A DNA stretch of 64,000 nt from Candidatus Saccharimonadota bacterium (GCA_026395405.1 JAPLYU010000003.1:62001-126000); one strand, 5' to 3'. Positions 1 to 7,937 are shown, counted from the stretch's first letter. Made by a program: numbers and translations. The notes: a model not told the origin generated them from the letters alone.

Positions 1-153
1 AGCCATGTGGTCGCCCTTGTTAGTCTTAAGATGTTCGGTAATTTCTTTGATACGTGTCGTCAATACTGACGCTTGGGCCTGAGGGCTACCAACGTCGGTT
101 TTATGGGTCTGCGTCAAAGCAAAAGCTTTGGCTTTTTCGTCTGCTGTAATCAT
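1..153 (-). CDS. rpsO: 30S ribosomal protein S15, N-terminal part (cut by window edge)
   Basis: Reading the minus strand from the ATG at 153 gives about 51 residues that match the S15 N-terminus, including the pattern GSPQAQASVLTTRI and then TEHLKTNKGDH. S15 binds 16S rRNA early in 30S assembly. The rest of the gene lies before base 1. A consensus-like promoter (TTGAAA, 17 nt, TACAAT) ends only 9 nt before the ATG, so the mRNA probably starts at or very close to the start codon. truB lies directly upstream on the same strand, a common truB-rpsO order in bacteria. Confidence 0.93.
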   Translation of the reverse strand, partial: MITADEKAKAFALTQTHKTDVGSPQAQASVLTTRIKEITEHLKTNKGDHMA

Positions 154-162
154 TAGTAACGT

Positions 163-191
163 ATTGTACCAAAGTTTTGCACAGTTTTCAA
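163..191 (-). promoter_or_regulatory. sigma-70 promoter of rpsO
   Basis: On the minus strand TTGAAA (186-191) and TACAAT (163-168) are separated by 17 nt. The start codon begins 9 nt after the -10 box, which leaves little or no room for a leader. Confidence 0.7.
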
Positions 192-207
192 CACCTTGAT
201 AAAAGTG

Positions 208-858
208 TTACAAAAAATCGGATAATTGCTGTGCTTCGTCAACGTTCCACTTATCAATTTCAGTGCGCCGAAGTTGGGTGCAATAGGCACCAACCTCTAA
301 TGACCTGCCGATATCTTCGGCTAGACTGCGAATATAAGTTCCACTACTGACACGAGTCTTTATTTTAATAACAGGGTATGAATAGTTGACTATTTCAAGG
401 GAGTAAACGGTAACTTGGCGCTTTGGCATTTCAATTTCTTCGCCAGCTCTGGCTAGTTTATATGCTCGTCGCCCACCGATTTTGATTGCACTGTAAATCG
501 GAGGCTTTTGTGTAATTTCACCTGTAAATTTTTTAAGTGTCGATTCTATCTTTGCCTGGCTTGGTTTGACGCCAGAAACCTCGGTAATTTCGCCCTCTGG
601 ATCGCCCGTCGTACTGGTTTGGCCCAGCCGAATTGTGGCTTCATATGTCTTATCCAATTTGCTGTATTTTCCTGCATTTTTGCACTCTTTACCAACAACC
701 AATATCAGCAGACCAGTTGCAAAAGGGTCTAGTGTGCCGGTGTGCCCGACTTTTACTTTTTTGCCTTGTTTCTCTGTTAAGACTCTACGAATTCGCGCCA
801 CAACCCCAAAACTGGTCATTCCTGCAGGTTTATCAATTAAAATAGTTCCATCTGTCAT
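208..858 (-). CDS. truB: tRNA pseudouridine(55) synthase TruB
   Basis: The enzyme isomerises U55 in the T-loop of tRNAs to pseudouridine. The catalytic motif GHTGTLDPFATGLL, with the nucleophilic Asp, sits near residue 44, and the N-terminus ILIDKPAGMTSF is typical. RTEIDKW near the C-terminus also fits. At 216 aa it is shorter than E. coli TruB (about 314 aa) and appears to lack a PUA domain, as in many compact genomes. It is transcribed toward rpsO. A TATAAT box (869-874) lies 10 nt before the ATG, so the transcript probably has almost no leader. Confidence 0.93.
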   Translation of the reverse strand: MTDGTILIDKPAGMTSFGVVARIRRVLTEKQGKKVKVGHTGTLDPFATGLLILVVGKECKNAGKYSKLDKTYEATIRLGQTSTTGDPEGEITEVSGVKPSQAKIESTLKKFTGEITQKPPIYSAIKIGGRRAYKLARAGEEIEMPKRQVTVYSLEIVNYSYPVIKIKTRVSSGTYIRSLAEDIGRSLEVGAYCTQLRRTEIDKWNVDEAQQLSDFL

Positions 859-894
859 AGATAGTTAAATTATATCATCCAGTTTTTACTGAAG

Positions 895-2517
895 CTATTT
901 TGTTGGAATCTGAAACTGGCTGGGATCATTTGGATTTGCAGGTGGTAATGTACTAGTAGGCGGTGGCGTTGTGCTAGTAGGTTCGGAGGTTCCCGGTCCC
1001 GTTGCTATATACTCAGTTGGCAAAGTCGAAAAATCAGGTAGTGGTGGCGGCAAAGGCAATCCTGCAGTAGGAGTTGGAACCTCAGGCGTTGGTGGCGGTG
1101 GTGGTACATCGACAGGTGCCGCAACAGTCGAAACGGTTGATGTTGGAGCCTCGTCGAAAATATCGACTATTTTCGTATCTTCTACGGCGGTTGCGCTGTT
1201 TATCGGATTAGGTTCAACCCCATCACCATCTGACCCTTCAAGATATGAATGGGATAATATTGTCTTGTTTTGTTGTCTTTCCAGTTCGCGCCTGGCATCT
1301 TCGGCCGCTTGATCTGACGTCGAGTTTAATATACCACCCAGCAATGGTTCTTCGGTTGGGCTGACTGGAGGGCTAGACATACCGCTAATAGTATCAGCCG
1401 GCTTTTCCGGTGTTGGTGGCAAAGTCGATGCCGGAGGCTCAGGTACTGGTTCGGCAACGGGTGGCTCTGGCTGATCTGGCGTGTCTTGCATTGGCTTGAA
1501 GCCTTCAATTGTTGGAGTAGTCATTACTTCTTCAATTTTAGGTTCAGGTTCAGGTTCGGGTTCAGGAGCAGAAACAGGCTCTGGCTCGGGTTCAGGTTCG
1601 GGTTCGGGTTCAGGTTCTGGCTCGTCATGAGAAATCTCTAAAGTGTCCTTAGGAGGCTCGGGCTCTTCCACAATAGGTTCTATCGGCTGATCTTTGTCGG
1701 ATTTAGCTGTCGCGATTTTTTCAACCGAAACTCTTGGTAGGGTGTTAATTTCGTGTGACTCTTGCAATTTTGCGGCAATCAATTGCTGGTCAGCACCGGC
1801 TGCCATTAATTGCGCCGCCAAAGTCATAACGTGTGATGATGTAAGATTATTGCTAAACCTATCGGTCGACGATACTATTCCAGTCAACAGCGCTGTTGCA
1901 ATTTGCTTGTCGACTGGCACTTTTTCGGTCTTTAAAGCATCAATTATGCCTGACACCATTTCGCTTTGACCACTTGATTTTTGATCTCGCCAGTCTAATC
2001 CTCCAAGTTGGCTTGATTGATTGCCTGCGCTAACAGTTGCAATTGTCACGTCATGCAGTATTTGCCCATTTGCTGCCAAGGCCGCATCTAGGTGCTCTTG
2101 ACTCTCGACACCCAACGCCAAAACCAGTTCGATATTGTAATCCCCTTGCGAAAAATCCAAGTCTTTTTCAGAAATGGTGGTCCGATACGGTGTAATAAAT
2201 ATCTTGACGACATCGCCATCGACTTTATAACGTAAATGGTCGGCTTTTTCTTTGTCCAGGGCAATAATAAAATCTCGCAGACTGTCGGCCGTATTTTCAA
2301 AAACTTTATCGGGTTCCAAAAAAGTAATAGCCGGAGGAATTGCACCGCTGAAAATCGCCGTGGCATGTTTGTCCATTTTATTCAAAAATGCCGTTAAACC
2401 AATTGCTGCCGACAACTCATCAACAGATGGGTCACGACTGACGGTAACTAGAATATTCGTTGATGCGTTTATCTTGTCAACGATTTGCTGCATTGCCTTT
2501 GCATTTGGTTCGTTCAT
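895..2517 (-). CDS. DHH-like phosphoesterase relative with degenerate active site and Pro/Glu-rich tail
   Basis: The first 260 residues follow the plan of DHH/NrnA nanoRNase-type proteins. RDPSVDELSAAIGL stands where family members have HxxPDxDAxGS, and LLTGIVSSTDRFSNN matches the usual segment after the DHH motif. The DHH triad position reads LDWRDQ, so most metal ligands are missing and a non-catalytic binding role is plausible. Residues 270-540 are low-complexity, with alternating Glu-Pro around 300-330, then Pro/Thr/Ser-rich, and probably disordered. Family knowledge suggests a c-di-nucleotide or nanoRNA phosphoesterase fold. The actual function here is unknown. Confidence 0.7.
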   Translation of the reverse strand: MNEPNAKAMQQIVDKINASTNILVTVSRDPSVDELSAAIGLTAFLNKMDKHATAIFSGAIPPAITFLEPDKVFENTADSLRDFIIALDKEKADHLRYKVDGDVVKIFITPYRTTISEKDLDFSQGDYNIELVLALGVESQEHLDAALAANGQILHDVTIATVSAGNQSSQLGGLDWRDQKSSGQSEMVSGIIDALKTEKVPVDKQIATALLTGIVSSTDRFSNNLTSSHVMTLAAQLMAAGADQQLIAAKLQESHEINTLPRVSVEKIATAKSDKDQPIEPIVEEPEPPKDTLEISHDEPEPEPEPEPEPEPEPVSAPEPEPEPEPKIEEVMTTPTIEGFKPMQDTPDQPEPPVAEPVPEPPASTLPPTPEKPADTISGMSSPPVSPTEEPLLGGILNSTSDQAAEDARRELERQQNKTILSHSYLEGSDGDGVEPNPINSATAVEDTKIVDIFDEAPTSTVSTVAAPVDVPPPPPTPEVPTPTAGLPLPPPLPDFSTLPTEYIATGPGTSEPTSTTPPPTSTLPPANPNDPSQFQIPTK

Positions 2518-2607
2518 TTGGTGTTTTTCCTAGTTTTTTTTATTTTGCCTAGATTTCAATGTAACTATAACATAAGTATTTTACTACAGTCAACAAGAAT
2601 ATAACAC

Positions 2608-2636
2608 TTTACATAAGAGCATTTTTCCTTTATAAT
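2608..2636 (+). promoter_or_regulatory. sigma-70 promoter of rpsT
   Basis: TTTACA (2608-2613) and TATAAT (2631-2636) are 17 nt apart. About 46 nt follow before the S20 start codon, so this gene has a real leader with a purine-rich site (AGAGGT) before ATG. Confidence 0.75.
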
Positions 2637-2682
2637 CACTCCTTGATTGTAAACATCAATTTAAAGAGGTAATAATTACAGC

Positions 2683-3093
2683 ATGCCAATCATTAAATCT
2701 GCCATCAAACGGGCAAAACAAACCACCAAACGACGTGAACGAAACGTTGGTATTAAGCAAGATATCAAAACAGCTACCAAAGCTTTCGTTGCAAAGCCTA
2801 GTGCCGCTACCCTATCGGCTGCTCAGTCTGAACTAGACACTGCTGTTAAAAAAGGTCTGCTGAAGAAAAATACAGTTGCCCGCCGTAAATCTCAACTACA
2901 TGCAGTTGCAAAATCTGCTGGTGTTAAACTAACTGCTAAAACTGCCAAAAAACCTGCTGTCAAAGCCGTCACTAAACCAACTGCAAAACCCGTTGCTAAA
3001 AAAGTTGCTGTCGCTAAAAAACCAGCTGCCAAGAAACCTGCAGTAAAAAAAGCCCCTGTTAAAAAACCCGCAGCCAAAAAAGCAACAAAATAA
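2683..3093 (+). CDS. rpsT: 30S ribosomal protein S20 with long Lys/Ala/Pro tail
   Basis: Residues 1-87 match S20: MPIIKSAIKRAKQTTKRRERN at the start, then a helical region and KKGLLKKNTVARRKSQL. S20 binds 16S rRNA in the small subunit. The protein is 136 aa against the usual 85-90. About 45 extra residues are built from short KKPA/KPVA/KKAPVKK repeats resembling histone H1-like or ribosomal basic tails. The tail may add non-specific RNA or DNA binding; that is inference. A hairpin terminator follows the stop codon. Confidence 0.93.
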   Translation: MPIIKSAIKRAKQTTKRRERNVGIKQDIKTATKAFVAKPSAATLSAAQSELDTAVKKGLLKKNTVARRKSQLHAVAKSAGVKLTAKTAKKPAVKAVTKPTAKPVAKKVAVAKKPAAKKPAVKKAPVKKPAAKKATK

Positions 3094-3111
3094 ATTCTCG
3101 AACATGATGTT

Positions 3112-3138
3112 AAAACGACCTCGCTGAGGTCGTTTTTT
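3112..3138 (+). terminator. Rho-independent terminator after rpsT
   Basis: ACGACCTC, loop GCT, GAGGTCGT forms a stem followed by six T residues. A-rich sequence before the stem could pair with the T tail, so it might act in both directions, but it fits the end of rpsT best. Confidence 0.85.
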
Positions 3139-3182
3139 CTGCTATAATAAAGATATAACACATATAAGGAGGTGTATTTTTT

Positions 3183-5855
3183 ATGGCTAAATTAAAACGT
3201 ATCTGGCTTTTCCGCGAAGGTAATGCAACAATGCGCGACGAACTTGGTGGCAAAGGCGCCAACTTGGCAGAAATGACCGTTATCGGTCTGCCCGTCCCAG
3301 CCGGTTTCACGATTACAACGATGACTTGTAACGAATATACGGAACTTGGCGGACAATTGCCTAGTGGATTCATGAGCGAAGTGAAAACAGCCCTGGCCGA
3401 CGTCGAAAAAGACATGGGCAAAAAACTTGGCGATCCGACTGACCCACTACTGCTTTCGGTCCGTTCCGGTTCAAAATTCTCGATGCCAGGCATGATGGAT
3501 ACTGTTTTAAATCTTGGTTTGAACGACGTAACGGTCAAAGCCTTAATCAAAGAGACCGGCAACGCTCGTTTCGTTTACGACTCATACCGACGGTTCCTTA
3601 TGATGCTTTGCGATGTCGCTTTTTCAAAACCAGATAACAAACTGGCTAAACACGATTTCGAAGTTATTTTCAGCGAACTTAAAAAGAAACTTGGCGTTAA
3701 AATTGACACCGACGTTGATGCCGAAGGACTAAAAGAATTAGTCGACCTATATAAAGTACATATTAAAAAAGAACTCGGCCGTGACTTCCCACAGGACGTT
3801 TTCGAACAACTGCAAATTTCTATCGAAGCCGTTTTCCGTTCATGGAACAACGACCGCGCCAAAATTTACCGCAAACGCGAAAAAATCTCTGACAGCCTAG
3901 GTACCGCCGTTAATATCCAAGCAATGGTCTTTGGGAACATGGGTGATGATTGCGGAACGGGCGTTGCCTTTACTCGCGACCCTGCCGCTGGTCACAACGT
4001 AGTTTTCGGTGAATATTTGATGAATGCCCAAGGCGAAGACGTGGTCGCCGGCGTTCGCACACCAACGCCAATCGATAAACTAAAAACCCAAAATCCTGCA
4101 ATTTTCAAAGAATTCATCGATATTTGTGAAAAACTTGAAAATCACTTCCGCGACACCCAGGACATCGAATTTACCATCGAACACGGTGTTCTTTACATTT
4201 TGCAGACCCGAACCGCTAAACGATCCGGCCCAGCCGCTGTTAAAATCGCTGTCGACATGGCGCACGAAGGTCTAATCGACCAAAACACTGCCCTAGCCCG
4301 CATCAGCCCTGAACAACTTGACCAGTGTCTGCACGCAATTATTGCACCGGGCACAAAATATACAGTCCTAGCCAAAGGTTTGCCAGCCGGCCCAGGCGCA
4401 GCTACCGGAATCGCCGTCTTTGACGCCCACCGTGCAGCCGAACTTGGAAAAGGCGGCAAAGGACAAAAAGTCCTATTGGTCCGCGCCGACACCAGCCCAG
4501 ATGATTTAAAGGGTATCTTGGCATCGGAAGGCGTTTTGACCGAACGTGGAGGAATGACTTCTCACGCTGCCTTAGTCGCTCGTGGCTTTGGTATCCCTAC
4601 TGTTGCCGGTTGCTCATCTATACGCGTTGATGCTAAAGCTCGCCAGTTCACAATTGGCGGCAAAACTATCAAAGAAGGCGAATTTATCTCGATTAACGGC
4701 ACCCTGGGTGAAGTTATCGAAGGTAAAGTCGCAGTCGTTGACCCAGAAATGACCGGTGAATTCGGCGAATTAATGCACTGGGCCGACGAAACCCGCCGCC
4801 TGAATATCCGAACCAACGCCGACACGCCCGAGGATGTTGCTTTGGCTGTCAAATTTGGCGCCGAAGGTATTGGCCTTTGTCGCACCGAACACATGTTTTT
4901 TGCCAGTGACCGCCGCCCAATCGTTCAGGCCATGATTATGTCCGAAACAGATGACGAGCGCCAAGTTCAGTTAGACAAACTGCTGGCTTTCCAACGCAAA
5001 GACTTTGTCGAAATCTTCAAAGCTCTTGAGGGCCGCCCAGCTACAATCCGCCTGATTGATCCCCCACTTCACGAATTCTTGCCAAACCTGGAAGATTTGA
5101 TTGAAGAAGTAGCAACCCTACGCGCCAAAGGCAAAACTGACATCAAAAAGGAAGAAATGCTGGCAAAAGTCAAATCAATGCACGAAGTAAACCCGATGAT
5201 GGGTCTGCGTGGTTGCCGACTTTCAATCGTCTTCCCACAAATCGTTGAAATGCAAACCCGTGCCATTATCGAAGGCGCAATTGCATCCAAAAAAGCCGGT
5301 GTTACTGCTTTGCCAGAGATAATGATTCCTCTGGTTGGACACGTCAACGAATTTAAGTGGCTTCGCGAAAAACTAGAAAAAACAGCCCGCGAATTAGTCA
5401 AAAAATCAGGTCAAGACATCGATTACAAGATTGGTACAATGATCGAGATTCCACGCGCCGCCCTAACTGCCGATAAAATTGCCGAACATGCCGAATTCTT
5501 CAGCTTTGGCACTAACGACCTGACACAAATGACATTTGGTTATTCCCGCGACGATTCAGACCGCTTCTTGAACACCTATATCGAAGAGAAGATTCTGCCG
5601 GGTGATCCGTTTGAATCAATCGACCAAGAAGGTGTCGGCCAACTGATTGAAATTGCCGTTGAAAAAGGCCGCTCGGTCCGACCAAAACTAAAGGTTGGTA
5701 TCTGTGGCGAACATGGTGGCGAACCTGCCTCAATTGCATATTGCCATAGAATCGGCCTTGATTACGTCAGTTGTAGCCCTTACCGCGTCCCAATTGCACG
5801 ACTAGCCGCCGCTCAGGCTAACCTACCGGATACCTCTGCTTCCAAGGATAAATAG
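3183..5855 (+). CDS. ppdK: Pyruvate, phosphate dikinase
   Basis: PPDK interconverts pyruvate, ATP and phosphate with PEP, AMP and diphosphate in the cytoplasm, linking glycolysis and gluconeogenesis. The 890 aa length is typical. Order of domains: N-terminal nucleotide-binding domain (to about residue 340), phosphohistidine domain with GGMTSHAALVARG (His461), and the C-terminal PEP/pyruvate barrel with GLCRTEHMFF and GICGEHGGEP (Cys841, the catalytic cysteine position). The start is fixed by a strong Shine-Dalgarno AAGGAGGTG at 3167-3174. It is a single-gene unit between the rpsT terminator and the first GC-rich cassette. In a small genome it may run in the ATP-yielding direction. Confidence 0.96.
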   Translation: MAKLKRIWLFREGNATMRDELGGKGANLAEMTVIGLPVPAGFTITTMTCNEYTELGGQLPSGFMSEVKTALADVEKDMGKKLGDPTDPLLLSVRSGSKFSMPGMMDTVLNLGLNDVTVKALIKETGNARFVYDSYRRFLMMLCDVAFSKPDNKLAKHDFEVIFSELKKKLGVKIDTDVDAEGLKELVDLYKVHIKKELGRDFPQDVFEQLQISIEAVFRSWNNDRAKIYRKREKISDSLGTAVNIQAMVFGNMGDDCGTGVAFTRDPAAGHNVVFGEYLMNAQGEDVVAGVRTPTPIDKLKTQNPAIFKEFIDICEKLENHFRDTQDIEFTIEHGVLYILQTRTAKRSGPAAVKIAVDMAHEGLIDQNTALARISPEQLDQCLHAIIAPGTKYTVLAKGLPAGPGAATGIAVFDAHRAAELGKGGKGQKVLLVRADTSPDDLKGILASEGVLTERGGMTSHAALVARGFGIPTVAGCSSIRVDAKARQFTIGGKTIKEGEFISINGTLGEVIEGKVAVVDPEMTGEFGELMHWADETRRLNIRTNADTPEDVALAVKFGAEGIGLCRTEHMFFASDRRPIVQAMIMSETDDERQVQLDKLLAFQRKDFVEIFKALEGRPATIRLIDPPLHEFLPNLEDLIEEVATLRAKGKTDIKKEEMLAKVKSMHEVNPMMGLRGCRLSIVFPQIVEMQTRAIIEGAIASKKAGVTALPEIMIPLVGHVNEFKWLREKLEKTARELVKKSGQDIDYKIGTMIEIPRAALTADKIAEHAEFFSFGTNDLTQMTFGYSRDDSDRFLNTYIEEKILPGDPFESIDQEGVGQLIEIAVEKGRSVRPKLKVGICGEHGGEPASIAYCHRIGLDYVSCSPYRVPIARLAAAQANLPDTSASKDK

Positions 5856-5890
5856 CACGCCCACTCCAGGGGTCAAACAATCAAATACTA

Positions 5891-5919
5891 TTGACTTTTT
5901 TAAGCAAAAGTAGTATAAT
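5891..5919 (+). promoter_or_regulatory. Strong sigma-70 promoter of membrane-protein cassette 1
   Basis: TTGACT (5891-5896), a 17-nt spacer and a perfect TATAAT (5914-5919). Transcription should begin near 5926, giving a leader of about 130 nt, unlike the near-leaderless genes that dominate the window. Confidence 0.8.
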
Positions 5920-5929
5920 GTGCTCAACT

Positions 5930-6058
5930 TAGTGAATTTCTCACTTGGTGGTATGTTTAACAATAAATCGAATCATTTTAGTTCACTTGCGTCCGATTCA
6001 TTGGGCCCTGTTAACTAAACCCTTAAAACTCTTTCCCCCGAAAGAAAGGTCTGGCGAC
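5930..6058 (+). promoter_or_regulatory. Conserved 5' leader, copy 1
   Basis: This untranslated stretch matches the leader of cassette 2 (6898-7036) over most of its length. Shared blocks include TGTTTAACAA, CATTTTAGTTCACTT, CGTCCGATTCATTGGGCCCT, AAACCCTT and CCCCGAAAG just before the start codon. The copies differ by small indels. Conservation between two otherwise different operons points to a regulatory RNA or a shared recombination arm. Confidence 0.7.
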
Positions 6059-6379
6059 ATGTACATCAAGGTGAGTTCGTTGGTTCGGATTCTGCTGGTT
6101 GTGGTGGTATTTGCATTCATTCTGGCGGCGATGCTTTTCACCGTCGGCGGACTGCTTTCCGCACACCACAGCATCATGTCCGATCGCTTCATCTACGCAG
6201 GCGTAGCAGTGGGCGTCATCATGATCATCGCCATCGTCGACGTCTTGGCAATCTGGGCAGTCCAGGTATCCAAGTACGTCGTCATCATCAGCTACGTGAT
6301 CTACGTCTGGCTGCTGATGACCATCTTCGGCAACAAGGCTCTCAAGAAGAAGCATCCGAACGTCCAGCACGCTCAGTAA
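6059..6379 (+). CDS. Small hydrophobic protein, GC-rich cassette 1 gene 1 (unknown)
   Basis: 106 aa, not recognised. Three hydrophobic stretches (about residues 8-33, 44-68 and 72-90) suggest an integral membrane protein with a short basic C-terminus (KALKKKHP). An upstream GTG at 5945 would extend it, but that region is the conserved leader, and the ATG at 6059 follows GAAAGG, so the ATG is preferred. Codons end mostly in C or G (ATC, GTC, CTG), unlike purF or ppdK next door, which suggests a different origin. It is followed 21 nt later by a second small membrane gene. Confidence 0.7.
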   Translation: MYIKVSSLVRILLVVVVFAFILAAMLFTVGGLLSAHHSIMSDRFIYAGVAVGVIMIIAIVDVLAIWAVQVSKYVVIISYVIYVWLLMTIFGNKALKKKHPNVQHAQ

Positions 6380-6400
6380 CAGCACGAACAAGGAGATAAG

Positions 6401-6634
6401 ATGAAGCACATCATCAGCCTGGTCGCATTTCTGGCCATCGCAGCGGCATTCCTCACATTCGGGATGGTCTTCATCCCAGCGCGCGCCGTCGACCATCACT
6501 TCGGCAATGGTGTCCAGATTCTTGCCATACTGGCAGTCTGGTGCATCATGCTCACGATTGTGGTCGTCATCGCGGCTCGTGGACACCATGTTCCTCGCCC
6601 CAAGCGGCGGTGGTACTTCGGGAAGATGCACTGA
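6401..6634 (+). CDS. Small two-TM protein, GC-rich cassette 1 gene 2 (unknown)
   Basis: 77 aa with hydrophobic segments near residues 3-27 and 38-58, and a basic tail (PRPKRRW). A good ribosome-binding site (AAGGAG) sits just before the ATG. No family recognised. It ends cassette 1 and is followed by a large hairpin at 6661-6713. Its segment FIPARAVDHHF faintly resembles DHFVPAHVE in the last gene of cassette 2, which may reflect distant common ancestry. Confidence 0.68.
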   Translation: MKHIISLVAFLAIAAAFLTFGMVFIPARAVDHHFGNGVQILAILAVWCIMLTIVVVIAARGHHVPRPKRRWYFGKMH

Positions 6635-6660
6635 CCATGAAGGTCATTGCGGAAGGGTTT

Positions 6661-6713
6661 CCGTAGGAGGAGGCTCGGCACGCGTGCAAACGCTGCCGAC
6701 GCCCCTCCTACGG
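6661..6713 (+). terminator. 3' hairpin of cassette 1
   Basis: CCGTAGGAGG at the left arm pairs with CCTCCTACGG at the right, with inner pairing CGGCA/TGCCG. The stretch GAAGGGTTTCCGTAGGAG just before and within it recurs at the end of cassette 2. There is no clean T-run immediately after the stem, so it may be a processing or stability hairpin instead of a classical terminator. Confidence 0.65.
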
Positions 6714-6762
6714 AGGAACAATTTTACTGATAAAAGCGAATTATAATGAATCGATTTAAATC

Positions 6763-6859
6763 TGTGGATAAAAAGGATAAAAAGGACGGACCTTTTTCCC
6801 CGCCTGTCTGAATACAGTTCGGGCAGAACACCTTAGGGTGATGACTAACTTACAACAAT
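6763..6859 (-). repeat. Interspersed repeat copy A (long form)
   Basis: In the orientation of copies B and C this reads TTGTTGTA, CATCACCCTAAGGTGT, the central insert CCCGAACTGTATTCAG, GGCGGGG, AAAAAGGTCCGTCCTTTTT and ATCCAC. It lies between the two membrane-protein cassettes. It carries one extra AAAAAGGAT unit relative to the other copies. The AAAAAGG/CCTTTTT arms form a small stem. Confidence 0.8.
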
Positions 6860-6863
6860 TATA

Positions 6864-6892
6864 TTGACAAATTCTCTAATAAATAGTAAAAT
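6864..6892 (+). promoter_or_regulatory. Strong sigma-70 promoter of membrane-protein cassette 2
   Basis: Perfect TTGACA (6864-6869), 17-nt spacer, TAAAAT (6887-6892). It begins directly at the edge of repeat copy A and drives the second leader and five small genes. Confidence 0.8.
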
Positions 6893-6897
6893 ATTAG

Positions 6898-7036
6898 TCA
6901 ACTTTGGTGGTTTCCACCTGGGTGGCACTGTTTAACAAATCAACTCATTTTAGTTCACTTAGCGCGTCCGATTCATTGGGCCCTCTGTGAACGAAACCCT
7001 TCAAAAGTTTCACCAACCCCCCGAAAGGACTGTCGC
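6898..7036 (+). promoter_or_regulatory. Conserved 5' leader, copy 2
   Basis: Second copy of the leader seen at 5930-6058. In this copy GTTCAC and GTGAAC can pair around the CGTCCGATTCATTGGGCCCT block, which suggests a folded element. It ends with CCCCCCGAAAGGA, providing the ribosome-binding site of the first gene. Confidence 0.7.
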
Positions 7037-7387
7037 ATGCCGTTTCGCAAGTCAGTCAAACCTCTGTTTCTGGTGTCTTTGTTCACGTTCCTCGTGGCGG
7101 CTGCCGCATTCGAGCTGTATCTGATCTCCAACCTGATGGGTTGGTGGTACGTGCAGTCCGACCTGTGGAGCGTCATAAGTATTACGGCGGCTGTCTTGAC
7201 GGTCGTCGCTATCCCCTACGCCGCAGCGCTTTGGTTGTACGGACACTTGGCCCACGGGGCCTCGTATCTGAAGACCCAAGCAATACGGCAACGTGAACAA
7301 CAGATCATTGCCGCAAAGGTCGCCAAGAACTACGTTCAACAGCACTTGCCCAACAAAAACGGAAAAGGAGATTCCAATGCGTTATGA
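7037..7387 (+). CDS. Small membrane protein, GC-rich cassette 2 gene 1 (unknown)
   Basis: 116 aa. Hydrophobic segments near residues 9-33 and 42-70, then a charged, probably helical tail rich in Gln, Arg and Lys. It occupies the same position after the leader as the 106-aa protein of cassette 1, but the sequences are not clearly similar. Codon choice is C/G-ending, unlike the host genes. It overlaps the next gene by 11 nt, so translation is likely coupled. Confidence 0.68.
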   Translation: MPFRKSVKPLFLVSLFTFLVAAAAFELYLISNLMGWWYVQSDLWSVISITAAVLTVVAIPYAAALWLYGHLAHGASYLKTQAIRQREQQIIAAKVAKNYVQQHLPNKNGKGDSNAL

Positions 7388-7535
7388 GTACCTTATCATC
7401 ATCCCGACAGTCGCCGCTGTGGTCGCAGTCATCGGTGCAGGACTCATCGTCCGCAGGACCGTGATTCAGTTCGCGGTCGGTTTCCACCAGATCCATGAGG
7501 AACTCGGACTGGGAGAATCAGGATGGACCAAGTAG
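7377..7535 (+). CDS. 53-aa single-TM protein, cassette 2 gene 2 (unknown)
   Basis: Starts at the ATG at 7377 inside the end of the previous gene, with GGAAAAGGAG as its ribosome-binding site. One hydrophobic helix (about residues 5-26) is followed by a short acidic tail (HEELGLGES). No family recognised. The overlap and Shine-Dalgarno support a real gene in spite of its size. Confidence 0.6.
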   Translation: MRYEYLIIIPTVAAVVAVIGAGLIVRRTVIQFAVGFHQIHEELGLGESGWTK

Positions 7536-7547
7536 ACAGGAGGTCTT

Positions 7548-7793
7548 GTGATCTTCCCGAGGATTCGTGACATGGCTCTTCCAAGAAGCAAGCATCCGAC
7601 CGCACTGTTGTGCGGCATCGTTGCTCTTGGCATCTGCCTGTTCATCTTGGCCAAGATGCCAGAGGCGCACATGTACGGCGTAATACCGTACCTGTCGAAG
7701 TTCATCAAGGTGATGTGGCTGCTTGCAGCCATCTTCAGCTTCTGCTTTGGCTACGGTATCGGCAACATGTTCGACAGGAAGGCGTCCAGATGA
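7548..7793 (+). CDS. 81-aa two-TM protein, cassette 2 gene 3 (unknown)
   Basis: The GTG at 7548 lies 4 nt after AGGAGG. A later ATG at 7572 is possible but less well placed. Two hydrophobic segments (about residues 19-35 and 52-72) flank a short loop. The C-terminus NMFDRKASR is basic. Stop and next start overlap as ATGA. Function unknown. Confidence 0.6.
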   Translation: MIFPRIRDMALPRSKHPTALLCGIVALGICLFILAKMPEAHMYGVIPYLSKFIKVMWLLAAIFSFCFGYGIGNMFDRKASR

Positions 7794-7930
7794 ACGATGA
7801 GGACAGTCGTCCTATGCTGTATCTTGTCGTTTTCGCAATCTTCATCGGTTGCGCCGCGGCACAGTCCGCGTACGACAACACGGTCATCTGGCTCAAGTCC
7901 GTTGGACGGCGGCTCAAGTACGGAGGTTGA
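7790..7930 (+). CDS. 46-aa single-TM protein, cassette 2 gene 4 (unknown)
   Basis: Begins with ATG overlapping the preceding stop codon (ATGA), typical of translational coupling. One hydrophobic helix near residues 9-25 and a basic C-terminus (GRRLKYGG). Not recognised. The call rests on the operon spacing and C/G-ending codon use shared with its neighbours. Confidence 0.5.
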   Translation: MNDEDSRPMLYLVVFAIFIGCAAAQSAYDNTVIWLKSVGRRLKYGG

Positions 7931-7937
7931 AATTCAG

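Noticed and set aside
971-1312. Plus-strand frame rich in Gly/Ser/Val
   Set aside because: Shadow of the Pro-rich tail of the minus-strand DHH-like gene.
1530-1630. CRISPR-like or tandem DNA repeat
   Set aside because: The repeats are codons for alternating Glu-Pro in a coding region, with no spacers.
5945-6058. N-terminal extension of the first cassette 1 gene from GTG 5945
   Set aside because: This stretch is the conserved leader, matched by the non-coding leader of cassette 2 with frame-changing indels.
6023-6631. 202-aa minus-strand frame opposite cassette 1, rich in Asp and His
   Set aside because: It is the antisense of the small membrane genes; its composition comes from GTC/ATC codons read backwards, and it has no ribosome site or homology.
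6763-6859. Insertion sequence end
   Set aside because: No transposase, no clear terminal inverted repeats around a coding region, and no target duplication visible; kept only as a short intergenic repeat.
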